46,452 bases of DNA from CAZVWJ01 sp964631325 (GTDB taxonomy: Bacteria; T1Sed10-126). The stretch is taken from positions 1 to 46,452 of the forward strand of contig CAZVWJ010000016.1 in assembly GCA_964631325.1 (NCBI GenBank), given 5' to 3'. The position numbers were made by a program, and so were the translations under genes. The notes under the pieces are model-generated. The model saw only the letters and a program-made list of their open reading frames with translations, made no database searches and had not been told where the DNA came from. Numbering within the stretch: position 1 is the first letter of the stretch; the number at the start of each line of letters is the position of its first letter. Below are positions 14,055 to 23,079 of this stretch, in pieces.

Positions 14055-15113
14055 TCAGATGAATTGCTCAATGTAATTTTGGAATACGACTTCGAAGGTC
14101 AAAAATACAATCGGAAGAATTATTGAGCCACTCAATTGAATTATAATGTCGATATCAAGCGGATATAATTTAATAGACTGATAATCAAAGTATTCATCCC
14201 TGATATTTTGTCGTTTTAATTCATACAGTTGTTGTTCTTGTGTGGTATTTTTCTTCAATTCCAGGTTTTCTTCTCTTAATTGGTGATATTTTCTTCTTAA
14301 CTCATTTAATTTATTATCTCGTGCTTCCGAAGCCCGGAGATTTACTTTTAAAGTGGGATAGATGAAAGACAATAATATAAAACCAATAAACAAAATGACC
14401 ATGGCATAAAAACAATTTGCAGCTACGGAGTTGGTTGAGGCTAATTGAAATCCAAAAGGAAAAAAGAGAGAACCGGAAGAGAAAAGTATGGTTGTCTTTA
14501 TAGCATAATTACCTACTATGCTCATTCCACCTAGATTATCCGGATGCAAGGGATCAATTTTTAAGTCCAATTTAATAAAGTCTTTTATAAAAAGTTGAGT
14601 GGTTAATACTCCCGTAAAACCAATCCCTGTCAAAAACAGAGCTTCAAATAAAAAAACAAGAAAAAACAAAAACAACACATCATCAAATCCATGAAACCCT
14701 ACTGTTTTAAAAAAATTCAGATCGAAATATATCAAGAGAGCACCTAACACCATCCAGGGAAAAACTGTCAATCCCCATTTGTGACTGAAAAAATGATCAT
14801 ATTTGACTCCCAGCTCTTTAATTTGATCGGGATTTTTAATTAATTCCCTGGATTCTACGCAAAATTCCGGCAAGACATATCCATCATAGAATAAAATAAG
14901 AAGGGGACCTATAATAACCCACAATACCCCTAAAAAGTAAGCTGTAGAGAAATATAAAGTGGTTTCTTCCCACCGTGTGATTATAAAAACAAACCACAAC
15001 AATAATGGCAATAAACCAAATTTCATGAACCCGGAAAGAAAATTATTATTGATCTCGAATAAAAGGTTATGATTAATTATTTTAGTAATTATATTTTTAT
15101 CGTAATTATCCAT
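14055..15113 (-). CDS. Multispanning membrane protein with a cytoplasmic coiled coil, unknown function
   Basis: A 352-residue protein with about six membrane segments, a DPLHPDNLGGM motif near residue 193 between segments, a coiled coil at about 268-305, and a final membrane segment. The HPDxxGG motif occurs in poorly described bacterial membrane proteins, but I cannot name a family. It is AT-rich and flanked by repeats on both sides, so it may be a recent arrival. The start codon at 15113 has no strong ribosome site. Confidence 0.6.
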   Translation of the reverse strand: MDNYDKNIITKIINHNLLFEINNNFLSGFMKFGLLPLLLWFVFIITRWEETTLYFSTAYFLGVLWVIIGPLLILFYDGYVLPEFCVESRELIKNPDQIKELGVKYDHFFSHKWGLTVFPWMVLGALLIYFDLNFFKTVGFHGFDDVLFLFFLVFLFEALFLTGIGFTGVLTTQLFIKDFIKLDLKIDPLHPDNLGGMSIVGNYAIKTTILFSSGSLFFPFGFQLASTNSVAANCFYAMVILFIGFILLSFIYPTLKVNLRASEARDNKLNELRRKYHQLREENLELKKNTTQEQQLYELKRQNIRDEYFDYQSIKLYPLDIDIIIQLSGSIILPIVFLTFEVVFQNYIEQFI

Positions 15114-15338
15114 TTTCGGATCACTTTTGATAATCAGACTTGAAAGTATTTATATACATTTACTGATTTTTCACATTTTGTGCGAAAATCTAGCTCATTC
15201 GATTTAAACAAATTACCCTCCAACAGTCCAGCAACTTTGTTCACGATACCCACTTGAAAATGAAAATTTTCGTGTATTTTCTTAATCTCACCTGGATTTA
15301 CTAATACATTGCATCTGAGAAAAAAGTCTAAATACACG

Positions 15339-15432
15339 CTCTCCGAAAAGGGTCTAAAATCTCCTCCCCCTTGACCTTTTTCCCCCTCACCCTGACCCTC
15401 TCCCACCAGGGGAGAGGGGACTTTTCGGAGAG
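15339..15432. repeat. MITE-like element with 12-bp terminal inverted repeats
   Basis: CTCTCCGAAAAG (15339-15350) is inverted exactly at 15421-15432. Between them lies a CCCTCTCCC/GGGAGAGGG-type hairpin (about 15397-15418). The left half is shared with 12284 and the central hairpin with 46277 onward. The stretch from 15134 to 15330 could encode a peptide on the minus strand that runs into this repeat; I see no start or family for it and treat it as a possible gene remnant. Confidence 0.65.
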
Positions 15433-15461
15433 GCTCTAAATAGTGAGGAATATGCAAGTAA

Positions 15462-17021
15462 TTATTGTTCAGGACGTGGATGAACGCGGGCTATTCGATT
15501 TAAAGAGAATTGGCGCAGTTCGTCATGTTTATGGCTGTAAGCTTCAACCCCCTGGTAGGGATTGCCCATGTAGCTAAATTTACCAACCCGCCGGGGGCCG
15601 ATGGTTCGTCTTGATTTTTCGCCGCGGCTGTTCACGTAAACTATTTCGACGTCCACTCCGGTCTCAATCGCTCTTTCCAGGTGATTTACAGTCTCCTCTT
15701 CGTCCATCTCTTCAGTCTGGTTGAGATGGTATTCTTTGAAAAAATTAACCACCCTGTAGTCCATCCAGACGTCCTTTTTTCGGAGGGGCTTTTTCAGGAC
15801 CAGACCGTCCAGGCTGGTGCACCGGCTGAGAGCAACGTAAGCCTGGCCGTGGGCAAACATCCCGGATTTACTGGTGTCGAGAATCACGTTTTCAAGCGTT
15901 TTACCCTGGCTTTTATGGATAGTTACCGCCCAGGAAAGGCGGAGAGGAAGCTGGCGAAAAGTCCCCAGGGTTTCGGGAACCAGCTCCCCGGCCGCCGCGT
16001 CGTAATCAAACTCAATCATTTCCCACTGAAACGGTTCCACCCGGACCACCTCGTCCGTTTCCAGGTGAACTACCACGCCCGGTTTTTCATCCTCCGGCGG
16101 TCGAAGTTCACGCACCTTGCCCATGGTACCGTTCACCCAGCGGCCCCGCGGATCATTGTTCAGAAGCATTACCTGGGCATCTCGTTTCAACTGGAGAGTT
16201 TTTTGGGTGGGCGCCCGGGAAAGGTCAAAATCCCCCGTGATCTCAGCCGTAAAGGACTCCGGCGTTCCGTCCAGTTGTTCCAGCCGATCCTCGTTAATCT
16301 GGCGGGCCGGTTTATTAGTCGGAGTTAAATATACGGAATAGGCGCCGGCGGCTGGCTCATAGTCCGGAGCCACCTGTTCATTCAACCGGGCCAGCTGGTC
16401 GTCCGTTATCGTTCGGCTTCGAATTCCGTTTAGAATCCGAATGAACTCCGCGTCGCTCTGGCGGTGGATGGTAGTTAACTCAATCATTGTACAATCTAAT
16501 TCGTCAAAAGAGTGGCTGTCAAAAAACCAGGGACTGGCGTATTCTTCCTCAAAAAATTCAGATTCATCGGCTGTACAGACAGGTTCAAGCTGAAAGGGAT
16601 CACCGATAAAAATTGCTTTCACGCCGCCAAAAACTTCGCCGGGAGAAGGGCCGAATTTGCGCAAAAAGGTATCCACGCAATCCAGCAGATCAGCCCGGAC
16701 CATTGATATCTCATCAATTACCAGGGTCTGTAAATTTTCATAGACCTGGGTATCGTGCGGTCTTACCCGGCCGGATTTTATCTGTTCAACTGTTATATCG
16801 GGGCCAAAACCAAAAAAGGAGTGAATGGTCTGGCCCCGGACGTTTACCGCAGCGACGCCAGTGGGGGCGAGCACGGCGAGGTTATGGTCGGTCCGGTCCC
16901 GGAAATATTCCAGCAGTGTGGATTTACCGGTCCCGGCTTTCCCGGTGATAAAAACATTTTCCTCCGGGGCACACATTAAATCATAAGCCCGTTCGAATTC
17001 TTCAGTGAGTTTCAATTCCAT
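15462..17021 (-). CDS. Pif1-family DNA helicase with C-terminal WYL domain
   Basis: A 519-residue superfamily 1B helicase. Walker A is GKAGTGKST at 27-35, LAPTGVAA at 51-58, Walker B with LVIDEISM at 100-107, GDPFQLEPV near 155, and the final WAVTIHKSQGKTLENV and AYVALSRC motifs of the Pif1/RecD group at about 365-400. The last 70 residues (VDVEIVYVNSRGEKSRRTI onward) form a WYL domain, which in other proteins senses nucleic-acid or nucleotide ligands. Pif1 enzymes unwind G-quadruplexes and stalled forks. The fusion would couple unwinding to a ligand signal, which is inference. It starts at an ATG following a minus-strand ribosome site (GGAGG). Confidence 0.85.
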   Translation of the reverse strand: MELKLTEEFERAYDLMCAPEENVFITGKAGTGKSTLLEYFRDRTDHNLAVLAPTGVAAVNVRGQTIHSFFGFGPDITVEQIKSGRVRPHDTQVYENLQTLVIDEISMVRADLLDCVDTFLRKFGPSPGEVFGGVKAIFIGDPFQLEPVCTADESEFFEEEYASPWFFDSHSFDELDCTMIELTTIHRQSDAEFIRILNGIRSRTITDDQLARLNEQVAPDYEPAAGAYSVYLTPTNKPARQINEDRLEQLDGTPESFTAEITGDFDLSRAPTQKTLQLKRDAQVMLLNNDPRGRWVNGTMGKVRELRPPEDEKPGVVVHLETDEVVRVEPFQWEMIEFDYDAAAGELVPETLGTFRQLPLRLSWAVTIHKSQGKTLENVILDTSKSGMFAHGQAYVALSRCTSLDGLVLKKPLRKKDVWMDYRVVNFFKEYHLNQTEEMDEEETVNHLERAIETGVDVEIVYVNSRGEKSRRTIGPRRVGKFSYMGNPYQGVEAYSHKHDELRQFSLNRIARVHPRPEQ

Positions 17022-17057
17022 TAATTAAGCCTCCAGTGATTTTTTAAGTAATACGGT

Positions 17058-17528
17058 TCAGCCTATGAACCAGGCGAGCAGGGCAAGGATGAAAAATAAA
17101 ATGGAGAGATACCAGGCCACTTTAGTGATGAACCCAATAACGAGGCTGACCAGGAAAGCAAGGACAAAAACGACGAAGAAAATCACGGCCCAGGTGCCGT
17201 AGGAAAGGCCAAATATTTTGCCGGGAATTCGGCCGGAAAACCGGGAAATAGTGTTGCCCGCCTGTTGACCGTATTTTTGAAATGAGGTTTCACTGACGTT
17301 CTTCTGCACCCAGCGGGTGACCGACTCACCAGTATTTTTTACCCGGGTGACTACAGTTTCGCCCACCTGTTTCAGGGTATCGATTTTCCTGGTCACTGTC
17401 TCCCCGTGGTCCCGGGCCTGGCTAAGGCCGGCGGCAGTATCGGCCGCCCACAACGGCCGGGTAAAACCAGAGATAAAGCAAAAAATAAAGATAAGAGCCA
17501 AAAAAACAAGCTTATTCTTCCGAGTCAT
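17058..17528 (-). CDS. Exported or membrane-anchored protein with two C-terminal membrane segments
   Basis: About 156 residues: a signal peptide (residues 1-30, ending WAADTA), a charged helical middle with repeated VGETVV/TGESV segments, and two C-terminal membrane segments. The ATG at 17526-17528 fits a GAGG site nine bases ahead; an earlier ATG at 17543 lies against its own purine-rich site and is less likely. The gene overlaps the end of the ArfB-like gene upstream, so they are probably cotranscribed. No family recognised. Confidence 0.6.
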   Translation of the reverse strand: MTRKNKLVFLALIFIFCFISGFTRPLWAADTAAGLSQARDHGETVTRKIDTLKQVGETVVTRVKNTGESVTRWVQKNVSETSFQKYGQQAGNTISRFSGRIPGKIFGLSYGTWAVIFFVVFVLAFLVSLVIGFITKVAWYLSILFFILALLAWFIG

Positions 17529-18015
17529 CTTGCTGAGCCTCATCTCCTTTAATTTTCAGGTAATCTTCCATTTCCTCGGGGGCTTCCCGCCAAGCCCGCT
17601 CAAGAAGGTCGTCAGTTGTTTCAGCCCGCCGCCGTTTCTTGAGCTTCTCCTTGAGGTCCTCTTCCCCACCCCCGCCTCCCCGTTTGGAGACCCGTTCCTG
17701 CCGGGCTTTTTTACGCTTTTTCTGCCGGCCGCGTTCAAGCGCTTTTTCCAGCTCCTCGTTAAGTATTTCCAGGGCGCGCCGTTTATTTTGTTGGCGCGAG
17801 CGAAATTCCCCGTTCTCGACCAGTATTTCCCCGTCCTTCGTCAGATGGCGGGGCGGTAGATGTTCCCGTAAAATGTCTTTCTTCTCGGGGGAAAGGGGCA
17901 AATTTTCCACCGCCAGCCGCAATCGAACTGCAGTTGCCCGCCGGTCCACGTTCTGACCACCCGGGCCACCGGCGCGCATATTCTCAAATTCAACATCAGA
18001 CTCGGTCAATTCCAT
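17512..18015 (-). CDS. arfB: ArfB-like ribosome-rescue peptidyl-tRNA hydrolase
   Basis: A 167-residue class I release-factor homologue lacking the codon-reading domains. The catalytic GGQ is at 19-21 in MRAGGPGGQNVDR, and the C terminus is a long basic tail (RGRQKKRKKARQE), as in ArfB/YaeJ proteins, which insert that tail into the empty mRNA channel of stalled ribosomes. After the basic stretch there is an unusual acidic extension of about 45 residues. It overlaps the start of the membrane-protein gene downstream. It could also be another codon-independent member of this family. Confidence 0.78.
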   Translation of the reverse strand: MELTESDVEFENMRAGGPGGQNVDRRATAVRLRLAVENLPLSPEKKDILREHLPPRHLTKDGEILVENGEFRSRQQNKRRALEILNEELEKALERGRQKKRKKARQERVSKRGGGGGEEDLKEKLKKRRRAETTDDLLERAWREAPEEMEDYLKIKGDEAQQDDSEE

Positions 18016-18103
18016 TAATCCCCAGGTCCCTCTACCAGTAAGTTAATTTTTCCTTCTAAATTGTAGATACATCCGGACACAAGTGCAATTTTTTTCCCCC
18101 ACC

Positions 18104-18133
18104 TATCCCCGCAATTGCGCAATTGCGGGGATA
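18104..18133. repeat. Perfect 30-bp palindrome
   Basis: TATCCCCGCAATTGC (18104-18118) is followed directly by its exact inverse (18119-18133), with no loop. It lies in the 390-base gap (18016-18405) between the divergent arfB-like gene and the aldo/keto reductase remnant. The rest of the gap is AT-rich and shows no gene. A run of T and C just left of it could make it a terminator on the minus strand, but no gene ends there. Confidence 0.7.
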
Positions 18134-18405
18134 CGCAAATTTAATAAGATAATGTGTAATACGATTAATAAGAAAGCTAATGGGGATGTATACAGATTTG
18201 TTTGGATTTTTGCGTTATAGTTTGCCCCATACAGCGCCTGGTTTCAGGTCTTAACTTGAGAAAAGTTGATAGTTTATGACTAACTTCGATAGAATTAATA
18301 GGAAACAAAAATGGGGTAGTGAGAAATTACAAGCCACTGCCAATTTTATTCTAATAAAAGTTTACTTTAGCTTAAGTTTGAGACCAATCAAGGAGGCATA
18401 AATTT

Positions 18406-18636
18406 ATGATTGAGCTGGAGGAAATTACTGACGTGGGGTTGGGGACCTGGGTGCTGGGCGAAGGAATGTGGAGCGGAGATACTCAACCTTTTGAGACAAT
18501 AAAGACATCAATTCGCGGAGGAATTAACCTAATTGACACGGCCCCGGTTTACGGGGGCGGACGCTCGGAAGAAGTAGTCGGGGAAGCCCTGGAGAAACTG
18601 GGAGTCCGGCGGAAAATCAAAATTTGGGGGCAGTGA
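18406..18636 (+). pseudogene. Truncated aldo/keto reductase
   Basis: The 76 codons match the first quarter of an aldo/keto reductase: GLGTWVLG, then a GINLIDTAPVYGGGRSEEVVG segment carrying the catalytic Asp and Tyr. Family members are about 300 residues long, and the frame stops at 18636, so the NADP-binding half of the barrel is missing. A good AGGAGG site precedes the ATG, so a short peptide may still be made. The gap to thrS at 18753 holds no remaining reductase sequence that I can see, which suggests deletion and not a single frameshift. Confidence 0.7.
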
Positions 18637-18752
18637 CAAGCCAGAGCTCCGACAATATTTCCGGGTCATTGAATTTATAGTTCCTACATGAGATCATTGT
18701 TGGGTTTATTTTAAGGCTGACTTTAACAGGCTTTAATAGGAAGTGAATCATA

Positions 18753-20669
18753 ATGAGCGAGAGCAAACGCGTAATTATCGCAGGAAAAGAGGAAACTATT
18801 GAGGCAGAATCTACCCTGGCTGATATAGCTGAAGAATTTGACTATGGAGAGGCCCTGGGGGCCCGGGTGGACGAACAACTGATGGATCTGCGGGATAAAC
18901 CCGGGGGAGAGGCAAAGATAGAATTCGTAACTTACGAAGATCCGGATGGTAAGCAGATATACTGGCACACAGCATCACATGTGCTCGCCCACGCAGTGAA
19001 TTACTACATTGATGGGGAAGTAAAGCTGGCAATCGGCCCGGCAATCGAGGAAGGTTTTTATTACGATTTTGATTTGCCACGAACCATCTCCAGGGATGAG
19101 CTGGGAAATATTGAAAATATCATGAGACAGATAATTGACCGGGACCTGCCATTAGAACGTTATTACCTCAGCCGGGAGGCAGCGAAAGAAAAATTCAGAG
19201 AAAATAACGAGCCGTATAAACTGGAACTGCTGGAAGAGCTGGAAGGAAAACCAAGCTTCTACCGGCAGGAAGATTTTGAGGACCTCTGTGCCGGTCCACA
19301 TCTACTCTCCACCGGCGAGCTGGGCGAAGTTAAACTGACAAAACTGGCCGGAGCTTACTGGCGCGGCGACCCGGAGCGGGCCAACCTTCAGCGTATTTAT
19401 GGAATTGCCTTTCAGAAAGAGGAAGAACTGGAAGCCTACGAGAAAAAAATTGAAGAAGCCAAGAAACGGGATCACCGGCGTCTGGGCAGAGAGCTGGACC
19501 TTTTTCACATTGACGAGGACGTCGGCCCCGGGCTGATAGTCTGGCACCCCCGAGGAGCCGAAATCCGGGAAGAGATAGAGAGCTACTGGCGCCAGCAGCA
19601 CCGGGAATCCGGATACCGGTTGGTTAAGACGCCGCATCTCGCCCAGGAAAAGCTCTGGGAAGTCAGTGGCCACCTGGACCATTACGAAGAAAACATGTTC
19701 CCCCGGATGGAAATGGACAACCGTAATTACCGGGTCAAGCCGATGAACTGCCCATTTCACATGAAAATTTTCAACTCCGACACCCGCAGTTACCGCGACC
19801 TGCCGATTCGTTACGCGGAGCTGGGAACTGTCTACCGTTACGAACGTTCCGGTGTTTTACACGGACTTTTAAGGGTGCGGGGTTTCACCCAGGACGACGC
19901 CCATATTTTCTGCCAGCCGGAACAATTGGAAGAAGAACTGCTTAATTTACTGGAATTTACCACTGACATTCTCAGCACCTTTGGTTTTGAGGAATACGAA
20001 ATTTTCCTGAGCACACAACCGGATGATTACGTAGGCAGTCAACAACGCTGGGATTTAGCCACGGATTCCCTGAAAAATGCACTGGAAAAAGCGGAGTTGC
20101 CCTATGAAATAGATCCCGGGGAAGGTGTTTACTACGGCCCGAAAATTGATTTAAAAATCAAGGACTCACTGGACCGAGAATGGCAGTGCAGTACTATCCA
20201 GGTGGATTTCAACATTCCCGAGCGATTTGACGTTGAATACGTGGACGAGGACGGAGAGGAAAAACGACCAATTATGATCCACCGGGCCCTATTTGGATCG
20301 ATAGAAAGATTTTTCGGTTGTCTGGTAGAACACTACGCGGGAGCATTTCCTCCCTGGCTGGCACCAACTCCGGCCTGGATCCTGCCCATAAGCGAGGAAA
20401 ACACCGAATATGCTCAGCAGGTCAAGCAAAAATTTGAGGCCGAGGATATTTCTGTTCACGTGGAGTCCCCAAAAGAAAGCCTCGGAAAACGGTTGCATAC
20501 GGCAATTACCCAAAAAATTCCTTATTCGCTGATAGTGGGCAGTGATGAAGAGAATTCCGGCGAAGTAGAAATGCGAATCTACGGCGAAGAGGAGAGCACC
20601 ACTCTTAAACTTGAAGAAGCCGTTAAACAAGTCAAACAACAAATCAAAAGGCGGAGTAGAAACCCTTAA
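18753..20669 (+). CDS. thrS: Threonine-tRNA ligase
   Basis: A 638-residue enzyme that charges tRNA-Thr. An N-terminal TGS domain (about 1-62) is followed by the editing domain with HTASHVLAHA near 72-81, the class II catalytic core, and an anticodon-binding C terminus. The zinc ligands are visible in MNCPFHM, DDAHIFC and MIHRALFGS. Length is normal. It heads the translation block, and I find no T-box sequence (AGGGTGGNACCGCG) in the short leader, so regulation is not of the usual Firmicutes type or is not recognisable. Confidence 0.95.
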   Translation: MSESKRVIIAGKEETIEAESTLADIAEEFDYGEALGARVDEQLMDLRDKPGGEAKIEFVTYEDPDGKQIYWHTASHVLAHAVNYYIDGEVKLAIGPAIEEGFYYDFDLPRTISRDELGNIENIMRQIIDRDLPLERYYLSREAAKEKFRENNEPYKLELLEELEGKPSFYRQEDFEDLCAGPHLLSTGELGEVKLTKLAGAYWRGDPERANLQRIYGIAFQKEEELEAYEKKIEEAKKRDHRRLGRELDLFHIDEDVGPGLIVWHPRGAEIREEIESYWRQQHRESGYRLVKTPHLAQEKLWEVSGHLDHYEENMFPRMEMDNRNYRVKPMNCPFHMKIFNSDTRSYRDLPIRYAELGTVYRYERSGVLHGLLRVRGFTQDDAHIFCQPEQLEEELLNLLEFTTDILSTFGFEEYEIFLSTQPDDYVGSQQRWDLATDSLKNALEKAELPYEIDPGEGVYYGPKIDLKIKDSLDREWQCSTIQVDFNIPERFDVEYVDEDGEEKRPIMIHRALFGSIERFFGCLVEHYAGAFPPWLAPTPAWILPISEENTEYAQQVKQKFEAEDISVHVESPKESLGKRLHTAITQKIPYSLIVGSDEENSGEVEMRIYGEEESTTLKLEEAVKQVKQQIKRRSRNP

Positions 20670-20796
20670 TAAAACTGTGTCCTAAATTCAGGGGGGCGCT
20701 GACAAAAAGTTCTTTATTTTTTTGGTTAGTATAGGATAGTATTATAGATTGCTTGTGAAGCATTAAACCCTATTGAATCACCTGGAGGTGCTCTTA

Positions 20797-21324
20797 ATAA
20801 GCAGTAAACCCGAGGAAGACGTACGTGTTAACGAAGAAATTAAAGAAGATGAAGTGAGACTGGTCACCGAGGAAAGCGAGCAGGTTGGTGTAGTCCCGTT
20901 TAAAGAGGCTATGGAAGAAGCAGAAAGCCGGGACAAGGACCTGGTCGAAGTGGCGCCCAAGGCTGATCCTGTTGTCGTAAAGATGATGGATTACGGGAAA
21001 TACAAATACGAACAGCAGAAAGCCCGGCAGCGTGCCAAGAAATCGCAGCAGACCATGAAATTAAAACAACTGCGATTTAAGCCCCAAATAGCCGACCACG
21101 ACCTTGACTACAAGGAAGATGATGCGCGGCGTTTTTTAAAGAACAACAACAAGGTTAAGTTCCAGGTCTTTTTCCAGGGACGTCAGATAACCAAGCCCGA
21201 GCTCGGCCGGGATCTACTGGAGCGAATCCGAGAAGATTTATCCGAGTTAGGGAAAGTGACCAAAGAGCCCGAACTCCAGGGCCACACAATGACCATGGTT
21301 ATGGAGCCCAACAGCGACAAGTAA
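20797..21324 (+). CDS. infC: Translation initiation factor IF-3, probable AUA start
   Basis: About 175 residues with both IF-3 domains joined by a basic linker (RVNEEI at the N terminus, KLKQLRFKPQIADHDLDYK starting the C domain). GGAGGTG (20784-20790) is six bases before ATA at 20797-20799. The GTG at 20788 lies inside that site, and the TTG at 20773 lies upstream of it. Non-AUG starts are a known trait of infC, since IF-3 rejects them and so limits its own synthesis (AUU in E. coli). The gap to rpmI is 113 bases. Confidence 0.9.
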   Translation: MSSKPEEDVRVNEEIKEDEVRLVTEESEQVGVVPFKEAMEEAESRDKDLVEVAPKADPVVVKMMDYGKYKYEQQKARQRAKKSQQTMKLKQLRFKPQIADHDLDYKEDDARRFLKNNNKVKFQVFFQGRQITKPELGRDLLERIREDLSELGKVTKEPELQGHTMTMVMEPNSDK

Positions 21325-21437
21325 TCAGCGGAAAATGCCGGGGGAACTTAGCGATCACTTCTGCAATTCATATGTAAGTTCTGGCTTAAGTTAAACCATC
21401 CGGCCATATCTATCTAATTTTTTCAGGAGGGATAGTA

Positions 21438-21635
21438 ATGCCAAAAATGAAAACCAGGAAAGCTGTAGCGAAAAGATTCAAAATTACCGCCCGGGGAAAA
21501 GTGATGCATCACCGGGCGCGAAAGAGCCATCTTCTCTCTAAGATGGATAGTAAATCCAAGCGTCAGCTCAAAGACGCGAAAGAGGTAAACAACTCAGATC
21601 TCAAGCGGATCAAGAATATGATGCCTTACGGCTGA
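21438..21635 (+). CDS. rpmI: 50S ribosomal protein L35
   Basis: A 65-residue, highly basic protein with the L35 signature MPKMKTRKAVAKRFK and HHRARKSHLLSKM. It has a good ribosome site (CAGGAGGG). The gene stands in the conserved infC-rpmI-rplT order; in other bacteria L20 represses this operon by binding its leader. Confidence 0.96.
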   Translation: MPKMKTRKAVAKRFKITARGKVMHHRARKSHLLSKMDSKSKRQLKDAKEVNNSDLKRIKNMMPYG

Positions 21636-21688
21636 ATCAGTCCAACTAAATTCTGCAATCAATCTGAATTAAAAAAGGAGGCCAATCC

Positions 21689-22048
21689 ATGGCACGCACC
21701 AAAAAAAGCACAATCAGAAGAGGCCGCCACAAGAAAATCCTTAAGGAAGCCAAGGGCTACCGTGGCGGTCGCAGTGATCATTACCGGGAAGCAAAACAGT
21801 CGGTAGAGCGGGGACTCAAGCACGCCTACCGTCATCGGCGCGAGAAAAAACGGGAATTTCGACGCCTGTGGATCACCCGGATTAATGCCGCCGCCCGCAA
21901 GGAGGGTATGTCCTACAGCCAGCTCATGGGAAACCTGAAGAAGGCAAATGTAGAATTGAACCGAAAAATGCTCGCGGATATTGCAGTTCGCAACCCGGAA
22001 ACTTTCTCCGAAATCGTTGACCTTGCCCGGGAGACTGCCGAAACTTGA
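21689..22048 (+). CDS. rplT: 50S ribosomal protein L20
   Basis: A 119-residue basic protein (MARTKKSTIRRGRHKKILK, then the RLWITRINAAARKEGMSYS motif) needed early in large-subunit assembly. A strong AAAGGAGG site precedes it. Its stop overlaps the TTG start of pheS (TTGA), coupling the two genes. Confidence 0.97.
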   Translation: MARTKKSTIRRGRHKKILKEAKGYRGGRSDHYREAKQSVERGLKHAYRHRREKKREFRRLWITRINAAARKEGMSYSQLMGNLKKANVELNRKMLADIAVRNPETFSEIVDLARETAET

Positions 22049-23055
22049 GTAACCCGGTTGAACTGCTGGAAGAATTAGAAGCAAAAGCGCCCCAGGAGCT
22101 GGCTGATTGTAAGGATCCAGGCCAGCTCGAAGATTTTCGACTGAAATACCTCAGCCGCAGTGGTAAGTTGCGTGAAATTCTCAGTTCAATGGGCGAAGTG
22201 CCGGAAGAAAAACGGCCGGAAGTAGGCCGACGGGCCAACCAGCTCAAGCAACAATTAACCGAAGAGTTTGAAGCGAAAAAAGAACAGTTAGAGAAAGAGG
22301 CGCAGGCCCGTAAAACACGGGAGAAATGGCTGGATGTTACTCTGCCGGGCCGCGCTCCTTCCCGCGGAAGCAAACATCCGGTAAATCTGGCAATGAACGA
22401 AATCGAAACAATTTTTACCCGGATGGGTTTTGAATCTGTAGGGGGGCCTGAAATTGAGACTGAATGGTATAATTTTGACGCTTTAAACACTCCTGAAGAG
22501 CACCCCGCCCGCGATATGCACGATACCTTTTACCTGGAAGACGGACGGCTCTTGCGAACCCACACTTCGCCGGTACAAATTCATGTTATGGAAAATGAAA
22601 AACCACCGCTCCAGATAATTGCACCGGGACGAGTATTCCGCCGCGACGCCGATGTAACCCACTCCCCGGTTTTTCACCAGGTGGAAGGGTTATGGGTTGA
22701 TAAAGAGGTTACTTTTGCAGATCTCAAGGGGAGTTTGGAGCTGTTTGTTCAACGTTTCTTTGGCCCGGAGACCGATCAGCGATTTCGTCCCAGTTATTTC
22801 CCTTTCACGGAACCCTCGGCAGAAATTGATATTGCGTTTGAAGAAACCGCCGGCGAAAAAGAATGGCTGGAAATCCTCGGCGGCGGGATGGTCGACCCGG
22901 AAGTTTTTAAAGCGGTCGGTTACGATCCCGATAAATGGCAGGGCTATGCATTTGGCATGGGGGTCGAAAGAATGGCTATGCTTAAATACGGAATTGATAA
23001 TCTACAGCTTTTCTTTCAGAACGAGCAGAAATTTTTAGAGCAATTTTTAATTTAG
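22045..23055 (+). CDS. pheS: Phenylalanine-tRNA ligase alpha subunit
   Basis: A 336-residue catalytic subunit: an N-terminal coiled coil for tRNA binding (about 1-90), then the class II core with HPARDMHDTFYL, the HTSPVQIHVM motif 2 region, FHQVEGLWVD and the motif 3 end GFGMGVERMAMLK (written here as YAFGMGVERMAM). It starts with TTG inside the rplT stop. It forms a heterotetramer with the product of the next gene. Confidence 0.96.
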   Translation: MSNPVELLEELEAKAPQELADCKDPGQLEDFRLKYLSRSGKLREILSSMGEVPEEKRPEVGRRANQLKQQLTEEFEAKKEQLEKEAQARKTREKWLDVTLPGRAPSRGSKHPVNLAMNEIETIFTRMGFESVGGPEIETEWYNFDALNTPEEHPARDMHDTFYLEDGRLLRTHTSPVQIHVMENEKPPLQIIAPGRVFRRDADVTHSPVFHQVEGLWVDKEVTFADLKGSLELFVQRFFGPETDQRFRPSYFPFTEPSAEIDIAFEETAGEKEWLEILGGGMVDPEVFKAVGYDPDKWQGYAFGMGVERMAMLKYGIDNLQLFFQNEQKFLEQFLI

Positions 23056-23079
23056 GTTTTATCCAGGTGAAAACAGCTA

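Noticed and set aside
15134..15457. A 107-codon minus-strand open frame
   Set aside because: Its first third is the MITE-like repeat read as protein. The rest has no independent start and no recognised family; at most it is a gene remnant.
15681..16979. Long plus-strand open frames within the helicase gene
   Set aside because: They are antisense to a well-conserved Pif1 helicase and lack starts with ribosome sites.
18637..18752. T-box riboswitch before thrS
   Set aside because: The gap is short, and neither the conserved T-box sequence nor a terminator/antiterminator pair can be seen.
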